10,725 nucleotides of DNA, from positions 1-10,725 of the forward strand of contig JACCSF010000293.1 in NCBI GenBank assembly GCA_013813135.1, given 5' to 3'. The notes under the pieces are model-generated. The model saw only the letters and a list, made by a program, of their open reading frames with translations, made no database searches and was not told the origin of the DNA. This DNA comes from Thermoleophilaceae bacterium (GTDB taxonomy: Bacteria > Actinomycetota > Thermoleophilia > Solirubrobacterales > Thermoleophilaceae). Position numbers and translations under genes: made by a program. Shown here piece by piece: positions 1-6,611 of this stretch; position 1 is the stretch's first letter, and each line of letters opens with the position of its first letter.

Positions 1-477
1 GTGGTAGCCGCTGTCGTGCTCAGCCAAGGCGACGGCGAGCCGCCGCAGCGCGCCGAGCGCCAGCAGGACGCGCAGGCGGGGACGGACGACCGGGCCGACA
101 CCGCGCAGCAGCAGCCGCTCAGCGAGCCGGCCGAATCCACCCCCGCTGAGCCCGACCCCGCGCCCGCCGAGCAGCCGGCGGCCCCGATCGATCCGGCTCG
201 GGGAATCGAGCTCAACGAGCAGGGCTTCGCGCTCATGGGCCGGGGCGATTTCGCTGCCGCGGTGCCGGTGCTCGAGCAGGCGGTTGCCTCCTGGCCGGAG
301 GATTCGTCGGATCTGAACTACGCATACGCCCTCTTCAACCTGGGCAAGTCGCTCAACCGTGCCGGCCGTGCAAGCGAGGCGATCCCCTACCTGGAGAAGC
401 GTCTCAACTGGGCCAATCAGCGCGGCGTGGTCAAGCAGGAGCTGAAGCTCGCCCGCAAGAACGCGGGACAGGGGTAG
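1..477 (+). CDS. C-terminal part of a membrane-anchored TPR protein, possibly a Ser/Thr protein kinase tail (5' partial)
   Basis: The frame is open from the first base and ends at TAG 475-477, so only the C-terminal 158 residues are present. The first residues (VVAAVVLSQ) look like the end of a transmembrane helix. A Pro/Ala/Glu/Gln-rich linker follows to about residue 65, then an alpha-helical stretch resembling one to two tetratricopeptide repeats (GIELNEQGFALMGRGDFAAA around 68-87; YALFNLGKSLNRAGRASEAI around 107-126). In Solirubrobacterales-type actinobacteria, a helix, a disordered linker and a TPR tail commonly end Ser/Thr protein kinases of the PknB type, so a kinase domain upstream of the window is plausible. 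That is inference; no kinase motif is visible here. It ends 13 bases before the next start on the same strand. Confidence 0.75.
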   Translation: MVAAVVLSQGDGEPPQRAERQQDAQAGTDDRADTAQQQPLSEPAESTPAEPDPAPAEQPAAPIDPARGIELNEQGFALMGRGDFAAAVPVLEQAVASWPEDSSDLNYAYALFNLGKSLNRAGRASEAIPYLEKRLNWANQRGVVKQELKLARKNAGQG

Positions 478-490
478 CCTGGCGGGCGGC

Positions 491-1601
491 ATGGCCCGCC
501 TGGAGCTGATCCCGACCGACGAGGAGCGCGAGATCCGCGCCGCCGTGCGCGGCATCTGCGGCTCCTTTCCCGACGACTACTCGCGCACCAAGCACGCCGC
601 GGGCGAGCCGCCCACCGAGCTCTGGAACGCCCTGGCCGAGAAGGGCTACCTCGGGGTCAACCTGCCCGAGGAGTGGGGCGGCGGCGGCCTTGGCATGTCG
701 GGACTGGCCGCCGTCGGCGAGGAGATCTCGGGTGCCGGCAAGTCCCTGCTGCTGATCGTGGTGTCGCCGGCGATCGTCGGCTCGATCCTTGCCCGGCACG
801 GCTCGGACGACCAGAAGGACCAGTGGCTGCGCGGCATCGCGGCGGGCACGACCAAGGTCGCGTTCGCGATCACGGAGCCCGACGCCGGCACGAATTCGCA
901 CAACCTCGCCACTTCGCTGGACCGCCGCGGCGACCGGCTCCTGCTCAACGGCCAGAAGACCTACATCTCGGGTGTCGAGCACGCCGATGCGGTGCTGGTG
1001 GTGGCGTGCACCCGGCTGCCGGACGGGCAGCTCGGCCTGCCGTCGCTCTGCCTCGTCGACGTGGACGCGCCCGGCTTCACGCGCGACCCGATCCCGATGC
1101 CCTACATCGGCCCCGACAAGCAGTGGACGCTGTTCTTCGACGACGTCGAACTGGCGGAGCAGCGGCTGATCGGCGGCGAGGGCGGCGGGCTGGGGCCGGT
1201 GTTCGACGGCCTCAACCCCGAGCGCATCATGGGCGCGGCCGTGGCCTGCGGCGCCGGCCGGCGGGCTCTGGAAAAGGCCGCCTCATACGCCAACGAGCGC
1301 GCCGTCTGGGGAGCGCCGATCGGCACCCACCAGGGCATCGCGCACCCGCTCGCGAAGGCGAAGATCGACCTGGAGCTGGCGCGCCTGATGCTGCAGAAGG
1401 CGGCGGCGCTCTACGACGCCGGCGCGCCGGGCGCCGGCGAGGCCTCGAACATGGCCAAATACGCGGCGGCGGAGGCGGCGATCGAGTGCGTCGACCGCGC
1501 TGTGGTGGGGGGTGCGGCTCACGCGGACCGCCCCCGTTTCGCGCGAGATGATCCTGAACTACGTGGCCGAGCATTCGCTGGGCCTGCCGAAGAGCTACTG
1601 A
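491..1601 (+). pseudogene. Acyl-CoA dehydrogenase family protein, frameshifted by a small internal deletion
   Basis: ATG 491 begins a typical FAD-dependent acyl-CoA dehydrogenase: helical N-terminal domain, EEWGGGGLGMSG (61-72), the middle-domain motif AITEPDAGTNSHNLA (126-140), GQKTYISG (154-161), and LNPER with Glu244 at the usual place of a catalytic base in many family members. The frame is normal up to IECVDRA (331-337). The family's conserved HGGxG segment is then missing and the expected C-terminus (LWWGVRLTRTAPVSREM, ending LGLPKSY) continues one frame over from base 1500 to TGA 1599-1601. About 17 residues (roughly 50 bp, length 2 modulo 3) appear deleted. If read unshifted, the protein runs to 1684 with a nonsense tail. 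Loss of the HGGxG FAD contact should inactivate the enzyme. It could be true decay or a consensus error. The substrate is unknown. Confidence 0.85.
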
Positions 1602-2226
1602 CGCCCTCGAGCAGGAGCGGCACGATCCGCTGCGGGACGTCGGACACGGCGTCCATGCTGCCGCCGCCCATCAGCAGCCTGTAGATCGGCGCCGCGTGGA
1701 GGACGTCGACCACGGCCTCCACGTCGAGGTCCGCGCGCAGCTCGCCGCGCTCGACGCCGCGCCGGACGATCTCGGCGAGGATGTCCCGGATCGGCTGCAC
1801 CGCGCGGGCGACGATCTCCGCGTGGAAGTCGGGGTCGTCGATGGCCTCGCCCAGCAGGCGCGGCAGGGCGCGCGGAAGGACAGACGCCTCGAGCCGCTCC
1901 CGCTGCACCGCGACCAGCGCCCCGAGATCCCCCATGAGGCTGCCCGCGTCAGGCGGTGCGCCGGGCGGGCGCAGGCGCGAGAGCGCCTCGGCAACGAGCT
2001 CGTTCTTGGTGTCCCAGCGCCGGTAGATCGTCGTCTTGCCGACGCCCGCGCGCGCCGCCACCGCCTCGATCGTCAGGTTCTTGAGCCCGTGCTCGGCGAG
2101 CAGCGCGATGACCGCGTTGAGGATCGCCTCGTGGGCCTCCTCGCTGCGCGGGCGCCCGGGACGGCGGGCCGGCGCCTCCTCGGCGCGGGCCCGGTCCTGC
2201 CTCGCCGCGTTCCGGCTCGCGCTCAC
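1519..2226 (-). CDS. TetR/AcrR family transcriptional regulator
   Basis: A 235-residue TetR protein. After a basic, disordered N-terminus with an AT-hook-like RRPGRPR (21-27), the helix-turn-helix domain spans about residues 30-82 (LTIEAVAARAGVGKTTIYRR, 51-70). The ligand/dimer domain resembles the TetR_C_11 type (ILAEIVRRGVERGELRADLD). It starts with GTG at 2226-2224; this GTG overlaps the TGA of the upstream MFS relic (GTGA, 2226-2223), so translational coupling and co-transcription are likely. Its last ~27 residues overlap by 83 bases the 3' end of the convergent acyl-CoA dehydrogenase. That tail is Ser/Arg-rich and looks non-domain. It probably represses its own operon through the palindrome at 2873-2895. 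With the exporter broken, the regulator may now act only on itself and on the divergent serine hydrolase. Confidence 0.88.
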   Translation of the reverse strand: MSASRNAARQDRARAEEAPARRPGRPRSEEAHEAILNAVIALLAEHGLKNLTIEAVAARAGVGKTTIYRRWDTKNELVAEALSRLRPPGAPPDAGSLMGDLGALVAVQRERLEASVLPRALPRLLGEAIDDPDFHAEIVARAVQPIRDILAEIVRRGVERGELRADLDVEAVVDVLHAAPIYRLLMGGGSMDAVSDVPQRIVPLLLEGVSSSSAGPANARPRSSGSSRAKRGRSA

Positions 2227-2848
2227 GCGTGCGCCGCCTCGGTCACGAAGGCGGCCTTCTCGCTCCGCTCACGCTCGCGACCCGGCAGCACCGCCAGCGC
2301 GACGACCGCGCCGGCCAGCGCGACCCCCGCGGCCACGATCAGCGTCGTGCCCATGGCCGAGGTGTAGGCCGTCTCCGCGACGCCGTTGAGCGTCGCGCCG
2401 GCCTGGCCGCCGATGCGCTCGGCCACGGCGCTCGCGCCACCGATCGAGCCCTCTGCCGCTGTCCGAGCCGGATCGGGCAGCCCCGCGACCGCACCCTCCA
2501 TGTCGGCACCGTAGCGGCTCGACAGGAGGCTCCCGAGGATCGCGACCCCGAGCGTGCCGCCGACCATGCGCACCGTGTCGTTCATCGCCGACCCCACGCC
2601 CGCGTGGGCCAGCGGCAGCGCGCTCATGATCGACTCGGTGGCGGGGGCCATCGTCGTGCCCATCCCCAGTCCCAGTAGCACGAGCGAGCCGCCGATAACG
2701 CCGTAGCCAGTGTCCGCGCCCATGCCGGACATCACGACCAGCGCGCCCGCAGGATGGTGTTGTCGAGCGAGATCACCAGCAGCGAGACGGACAGGACGAC
2801 GAGCGTCCACCATCTCCGGTCATATGCCTTGCCGCTTGTCGGTGCCAT
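2223..2848 (-). pseudogene. DHA2 (EmrB/QacA-type) MFS transporter relic with a large internal deletion
   Basis: Start ATG 2848 has an excellent Shine-Dalgarno (AAAGGAGG, at 2864-2857) 8 bases upstream. The first 33 codons (RRWWTLVVLS, then VISLDNTIL) are the standard N-terminus and first membrane helix of 14-helix drug:H+ antiporters. Near base 2750 the frame jumps: the original frame would end a few codons later in a TGA, while a different frame carries the family's C-terminal third. This runs from about ALVVMSG through GADTGYG, MAPATESIM and VGSAMNDT to the last helix and TGA 2225-2223. About 173 C-terminal residues remain from a family length of roughly 500, so some 300 residues (about 900 bp) are missing from the middle. 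The product cannot be a working exporter. The C-terminal frame is also open from 2813, but without a credible start. Confidence 0.85.
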
Positions 2849-2872
2849 TGGGTGAGCCTCCTTTGGTGAATT

Positions 2873-2895
2873 CGATACGAAACCGTTGCGTATCG
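2873..2895. promoter_or_regulatory. Probable TetR operator between the MFS-tetR unit and the serine hydrolase gene
   Basis: A 23-bp inverted repeat centred on C2884. The left half is CGATACGAAAC (2873-2883), the right half is GTTGCGTATCG (2885-2895), and 10 of 11 positions pair. Size, odd centre and ATACGAAAC half-site style match known TetR-family operators. It lies 24 bases upstream of the exporter ATG and directly abuts the GTG proposed for the divergent hydrolase, so one dimer pair could silence both. The regulator is presumably the TetR of the exporter operon (1519-2226). Confidence 0.72.
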
Positions 2896-2898
2896 GTA

Positions 2899-3729
2899 GT
2901 GAAGCACACACACGCGACTTATGCAACGGTCGCGTTTCGAATTCTTGCCGCGGCGCTGGTCGGCGCCGCCCTGGCGGGGGCGGCGACCGCCGACGCGGCG
3001 ACCTGGCGGCCGGATGTGGGCGCGGCGCGTTCGTACGCCGAGGGCCGGCTCGGCACGGTCTCCTTCGCCGTGCGCACCGAGGAGCGGCTCTACGGGGTGG
3101 CGGCGCGGCGCACCGTCCCGTCGGCGAGCGTCCTGAAGGCGATGCTGCTCGTCGCCTACCTGCGTGAGCCGGCGGTGCGCGCCCGGCCGTTGCGCGAGGC
3201 CGACCGCGGCCTGCTCGAGCCGATGGTGCGGTGGTCCGACAACGTCGCGGCCACACGCGTACGCGACATCGTTGGGAACGACGGCCTCGTGCGCTTGGCG
3301 CGGCGCGTCGGGATGCGGGCCTTCACGCCGGCCGCGGTCTGGGGGCTCTCGCTGATCGACGCGGCCGACCAGACGCTGTTCTTCCTGCACATCGAGCGCT
3401 CCGTCCCGGGCCGCCACCGCGCCACGGCAATGGGTCTGCTGAGCTCGATCGTGCCGTCACAGCGCTGGGGCATCGCACGCGTGCGTCCGCCGGGGTGGGC
3501 GCTGTACTTCAAGGGGGGGTGGGGATCCGGCAGCGGAGCGGTGGACCACCAGGTGGCGCTCCTGAGGCGCGGCAAACGGCGCGTCTCGGTGGCGATCCTC
3601 ACGACGAACAGCCCGAGCCACGGCTACGGCAAGGAGACGCTGCGCGGCGTGGCCGCCCGCCTGCTGCGCGGGCTGGATGCTCGCGCGCGGCCGGACCAGA
3701 GCCTCGGGTTCGCGCTAACCGCCTCCTAG
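2899..3729 (+). CDS. Secreted serine hydrolase, class A beta-lactamase-like fold
   Basis: Taking GTG 2899 gives a 276-residue protein with a cleavable signal peptide: a short N-region, a hydrophobic Ala/Leu/Gly core (about 15-29) and an AxA-type site near ADA-AT (31-35). All three penicillin-recognising motifs are present: SVLK with Ser77 nucleophile and Lys80 base, SDN at 113-115, and KGGW at 205-208 in the place of KTG. This identifies the serine beta-lactamase/D,D-peptidase superfamily. Actinobacterial proteins with a KGG variant and no further beta-lactamase signature are usually called serine hydrolases and may act on peptidoglycan peptides rather than antibiotics. The frame is open upstream to 2710, but that part lies over the MFS gene. 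GTG 2866 is another possible start, though it would place the operator inside the gene. Stop TAG 3727-3729 overlaps the convergent tetR stop. Confidence 0.82.
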   Translation: MKHTHATYATVAFRILAAALVGAALAGAATADAATWRPDVGAARSYAEGRLGTVSFAVRTEERLYGVAARRTVPSASVLKAMLLVAYLREPAVRARPLREADRGLLEPMVRWSDNVAATRVRDIVGNDGLVRLARRVGMRAFTPAAVWGLSLIDAADQTLFFLHIERSVPGRHRATAMGLLSSIVPSQRWGIARVRPPGWALYFKGGWGSGSGAVDHQVALLRRGKRRVSVAILTTNSPSHGYGKETLRGVAARLLRGLDARARPDQSLGFALTAS

Positions 3730-4379
3730 AGCTCGGCCGACTCGGCGGCCACCCGGGGGCCGGCCAGCAGCGCGACGTGCAGGTAGAGCAGCACCGGCTC
3801 CAGCGCCGGCAGCTCCGCGGCGCCGTGCTCGCGGATGTGCCTCACCACGACGTCGTCGACGGCGGCGACGACGGCGTGGAAGACCTCGATCGGCAGGCGC
3901 GGCTGTGCTTCGCGGCGGCGCTCGCGGATCAGCTCTGCGTAGCGGTCGCGCAACCGCTCGCGCCGCTCGAGCGCCTGTGGGCCGGCGGCCGCCACCTCGA
4001 TCAGAAACACGCGCGCCAGCGCCGGCTCGGCGGCCAGCCAGCGCAGGTAGGCGCTGATCTGGGCACGGGTGCGCTCGAGCCAGTCGTCCTGGTTGGCGTG
4101 CGCCTCACGTACGCGCTCGAGCAGCTGCTCGCCGGCGGCCTCGTACGCGGCCAGGAAGCACTCCTCCTTGTCGGCGAAGTGCTCGTAGAAGGTCTTCTTC
4201 GAGACCCCGGCGCGCCGGACCACGTCGTCGATCGTCGCGGCCGCGTAGCCGCGCTCCGCCACGGCCCTCCCGACGGCCTCGAGCAGGCGCGCGCGCTGCG
4301 ACGCCTCGACCACGTCGCGGTCGAGCCCGTGGGTGCCGCGAGGCAGGCGGCGGGGGAAGTCCTGAGAGGTCGACTCCAT
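3726..4379 (-). CDS. TetR family regulator, divergent from an acyl-CoA dehydrogenase pair
   Basis: A 217-residue TetR protein starting at ATG 4379. The DNA-binding domain covers about residues 28-80, with the helix-turn-helix ATIDDVVRRAGVSKKTFYEHF (48-68) followed by DKEECFLAAYE. The C-terminal helical region (WLERTRAQISAYLRWLAAEP onward) is the ligand/dimer domain. It is divergent from the dehydrogenase genes at 4407 and 5589 across only 27 bases, which contain an inverted repeat. Such an arrangement usually means an acyl-CoA-responsive repressor of the neighbouring catabolic genes. That role is inference from position; the ligand cannot be read from sequence. No Shine-Dalgarno precedes the ATG, so a leaderless transcript is likely. 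The stop shares the palindrome CTAG with the convergent hydrolase. Confidence 0.88.
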   Translation of the reverse strand: MESTSQDFPRRLPRGTHGLDRDVVEASQRARLLEAVGRAVAERGYAAATIDDVVRRAGVSKKTFYEHFADKEECFLAAYEAAGEQLLERVREAHANQDDWLERTRAQISAYLRWLAAEPALARVFLIEVAAAGPQALERRERLRDRYAELIRERRREAQPRLPIEVFHAVVAAVDDVVVRHIREHGAAELPALEPVLLYLHVALLAGPRVAAESAEL

Positions 4380-4381
4380 TG

Positions 4382-4397
4382 TGTACGCCCTGGTACA
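4382..4397. promoter_or_regulatory. Candidate TetR operator and overlapping divergent promoter
   Basis: A perfect inverted repeat TGTAC-GCCCTG-GTACA occupies most of the 27-bp space between the two divergent starts (4379 minus, 4407 plus). Two -10-like hexamers overlap it: TACATT on the plus strand (4394-4399), 7 bases before ATG 4407, and TAATGT on the minus strand (4400-4395). No good -35 boxes or Shine-Dalgarno sites are seen, so both transcripts may be leaderless. A regulator bound here would block both genes. Confidence 0.6.
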
Positions 4398-4406
4398 TTA
4401 CCGCCC

Positions 4407-5543
4407 ATGGACCTCACGCTCTCGCCCTCCGAGGCGGCATTCCGAGACGAGCTGCGTGCCTGGTTGGCCGAGCATCATCCCGGTGAGGATCCGCCAGGGG
4501 ACGACGAGGCCTTCGAGCACCGGCGCGACTGGCAGCGCAAGCTCTTCGAGGCCGGCTATGCCGGCTTCTCCTGGCCCAAGGAGTACGGCGGCCGCGGCGC
4601 CACGCTCATCGAGCAGGCTCTGTTCGGCGAGGAGATGGCCCGCGCGAAGGCGCCTCAGCCGGTCAACGTGCTGGGCATGGTCATGGGCGGGCCCGTCGTG
4701 ATCACGCACGGCACCGACGAGCAGAAGGACCGCTGGCTGCGAGCGATCCTCACCGGCGAGGAGATCTGGTGCCAGGGGTTCTCGGAGCCCGAGTCGGGCT
4801 CCGACCTCGCGTCGCTCAAGACCAAGGCGGTCAAGTCGAACGGCGAGTGGCTCGTGACGGGCCAGAAGGTCTGGACCACCTACGCCCACAAGGCCAAGTG
4901 GTGCATGCTGGTGGCCCGGACCGACCAGGACGTGCCCAAGCACCAGGGCCTCACCTACTTCATCATGGACATGGAGCAGGAGGAGGTGCAGGTGCGCCCG
5001 CTGCACCAGATCACGAAGGAGCCGGAGTTCAACGAGCTCTTCATCGAGGAGGCTCGCATCCCGGACGAGAACCTGGTCGGCGGGGTGGGCAACGGCTGGG
5101 CCGTCGCGATCACGACCCTCATGAACGAGCGCGCCGGGCTGGGAGCGGCGGCGGCCGCCGGCGTCCGGATCGGTCTCGAGGAGCTCAAGCAGCTCGCCCA
5201 CGAGCGCGGCGCCGACGAGGACCCGGTGATCCGCCAGCGCCTCGCTCAGCTGACGATCGAGGTCGAGCTGCTGCGGCTGAACTCCTGGCGCGGCCTCACC
5301 CAGATCATGAAGCGCGGGGTGCCCGGCCCCGAGGGCTCGCTGCCGAAGTGGCAGTGGGGCGAGATCAACCAGGCGCTCACCGAGCTGGCCGTGGACGTGC
5401 TCGGCGAGGAGGGCGCCTACTGGGACTCGCCGTGGACCTACCGCCTGCTGCGCTCACGCGCCAACTCGATCGAGGGCGGCACCACCGAGATCCTCAAGAA
5501 CATCATCGCCGAGCGCGTGCTCGGCCTCCCGAAGCTGCGGTAG
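4407..5543 (+). CDS. Acyl-CoA dehydrogenase, catalytic subunit of a probable heteromeric (ChsE/FadE26-like) enzyme
   Basis: A 378-residue FAD acyl-CoA dehydrogenase, introducing an alpha,beta double bond into a CoA thioester. Visible landmarks are WPKEYGGRGAT (56-66), the middle domain GFSEPESGSDLASLKTKA (124-141), GQKVWTTYAH (152-161), Glu241 in TTLMNERAG at the catalytic-base position of this subgroup, and the C-terminal FAD-contact motif SIEGGTTEILKN (354-365) followed by VLGLP. It lacks the usual RxQFG flavin motif in the C-terminal helical domain (the region reads NSWRGLTQIMKRG). That feature is typical of subunits that need a partner. The gene at 5589 supplies the missing element. The start ATG 4407 matches the family N-terminus; a longer open frame upstream is spurious. 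Best guess is oxidation of branched, steroid-derived or similar acyl-CoAs, regulated by the divergent TetR. The exact substrate is unknown. Confidence 0.88.
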   Translation: MDLTLSPSEAAFRDELRAWLAEHHPGEDPPGDDEAFEHRRDWQRKLFEAGYAGFSWPKEYGGRGATLIEQALFGEEMARAKAPQPVNVLGMVMGGPVVITHGTDEQKDRWLRAILTGEEIWCQGFSEPESGSDLASLKTKAVKSNGEWLVTGQKVWTTYAHKAKWCMLVARTDQDVPKHQGLTYFIMDMEQEEVQVRPLHQITKEPEFNELFIEEARIPDENLVGGVGNGWAVAITTLMNERAGLGAAAAAGVRIGLEELKQLAHERGADEDPVIRQRLAQLTIEVELLRLNSWRGLTQIMKRGVPGPEGSLPKWQWGEINQALTELAVDVLGEEGAYWDSPWTYRLLRSRANSIEGGTTEILKNIIAERVLGLPKLR

Positions 5544-5588
5544 GCCCGAAGCAGCCGGCTCGGCCGGCTGCGCAGGGAAAGGAACCAG

Positions 5589-6611
5589 ATGAACTTCGAC
5601 TTCTCAGACGATCAGCAGGCGATCAAGCGCACGGCGAAGGACCTGCTCGCCGACCGCTTCAAGTTCGAGCGAGTGCGTGAGCTGGCGGAGGCCGGCAGCT
5701 ACGACGACGACGCCTGGAAGGAGCTCCGCGAGCTGGGCTGGCCGGGCATCTTCATCGAGGAGCGGTACGGCGGCCAGGGGCTCGGCGTGGTGGAGCTCGT
5801 GATCCTGATGGAGGAGCTCGGCTACGCGCTCGCGCCGGTGCCGTTCCTCTCGAACGCCGCAGCCGGCCTGATGATCCAGGCGGCCGGCTCGGAGGAGCAG
5901 AAGCAGCGCTGGCTGCCGGGGATCGCGTCCGGCGAGCTGCGCGCCGCCGCCGGGCTGGTGAGGGGCGACGAGGCGAAGCTCGTCCCGGATGCCGATGAGG
6001 CGGACGTGATCGTGCTCTGCGGCGCCGAAGGGCGCCGTGTGGTGGAGCGTTCGGCCGCCGACGTGGAGACGGTGGCGACGATGGACTCCACCCGGCGCTA
6101 CGCCCGGGTGCGCGCCAACGGCGCGGGCGATGCCCTCGAGGGCGACCACCGGCCGGGAATGAGCGGGGCGGTGCTGGCTGCGGCGGCCGAGCTGACCGGT
6201 GTGGCCCAGCGCGCGATGGAGATGGCCGTGCAGTACGCGCGCGACCGCAAGCAGTTCGGGCGGCCGATCGGCGCGTACCAGGCGGTCTCACATAGCTGCG
6301 CCCAGATGCTGCTCGAGACCGAGGGCGCGCGCTCGGCCACCTACTGGGGCGCTTGGACCGCCGACGCGGAACCGGAGACGCTGGAGCTGGCGGCCTCGAT
6401 GGCGAAGGCGTACGCATCGGACGCCGGCTGGCGCGTCTGCTCGTCGTCGCTGCAGGTGCACGGCGGCATCGGCTTCACGTGGGAGCACAACCTGCACTTC
6501 TTCCTCAAGCGGGCGAAGGTGGACGCGCTGCTCTGGGGCAGCGCGAGCGAGCACCGCGAGCGTGTCGCGGACCTTTCCGCCGTCGGCGTGGCGGCAGGAG
6601 CCCCGGCCTAG
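5589..6611 (+). CDS. Acyl-CoA dehydrogenase, FAD-binding partner subunit (ChsE/FadE27-like)
   Basis: A 340-residue, shortened acyl-CoA dehydrogenase, 45 bases after its partner and preceded by an AAAGGA ribosome binding site. It has MNFDFSDDQQAIKRTAKD at the N-terminus, ERYGGQGLGVVEL (58-70), the flavin motif RDRKQFGRPIGAYQAVSH (218-235) and LQVHGGIGFTWEHNLH (288-303). The middle beta domain (about 115-185) is reduced. There is no Glu at the usual catalytic site and no EGTTEI motif at the C-terminus, which reads WGSASEHRERVADL. It is therefore probably not a self-sufficient enzyme but completes a heterotetramer with the preceding gene product, as known for FadE26-FadE27-type pairs in mycobacterial cholesterol catabolism. 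Stop TAG 6609-6611 overlaps the convergent gene's stop by CTAG. Confidence 0.87.
   Translation: MNFDFSDDQQAIKRTAKDLLADRFKFERVRELAEAGSYDDDAWKELRELGWPGIFIEERYGGQGLGVVELVILMEELGYALAPVPFLSNAAAGLMIQAAGSEEQKQRWLPGIASGELRAAAGLVRGDEAKLVPDADEADVIVLCGAEGRRVVERSAADVETVATMDSTRRYARVRANGAGDALEGDHRPGMSGAVLAAAAELTGVAQRAMEMAVQYARDRKQFGRPIGAYQAVSHSCAQMLLETEGARSATYWGAWTADAEPETLELAASMAKAYASDAGWRVCSSSLQVHGGIGFTWEHNLHFFLKRAKVDALLWGSASEHRERVADLSAVGVAAGAPA

Noticed and set aside
1602..1684. In-frame C-terminal tail of the first dehydrogenase up to 1684
   Set aside because: The tail is the result of the frameshift; the family C-terminus is found in the neighbouring frame ending at 1601.
2710..2898. Upstream part of the serine hydrolase frame
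   Set aside because: It is antisense to the MFS start and ribosome binding site, and would place a long Arg/Pro-rich segment before a clear signal peptide.
2873..2930. A -35/-10 promoter for the MFS gene (for example TTGCAT with 17-base spacing to TTCACT on the minus strand)
   Set aside because: The -10 match is poor and several equally weak alternatives exist, so I annotate only the operator.
3231..4406. Long upstream extension of the acyl-CoA dehydrogenase frame that starts at 4407
   Set aside because: It lies antisense to the tetR gene and in a second frame over the serine hydrolase, has no family similarity, and the family N-terminus (MDLTLSPSEAAFRDEL) begins exactly at ATG 4407.
4398..5201. 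267-codon open frame on the minus strand opposite the first dehydrogenase of the pair
   Set aside because: High-GC genes often leave an open antisense frame. The Leu/Arg/Gly/His-rich text has no domain, while the plus strand has unmistakable dehydrogenase motifs.
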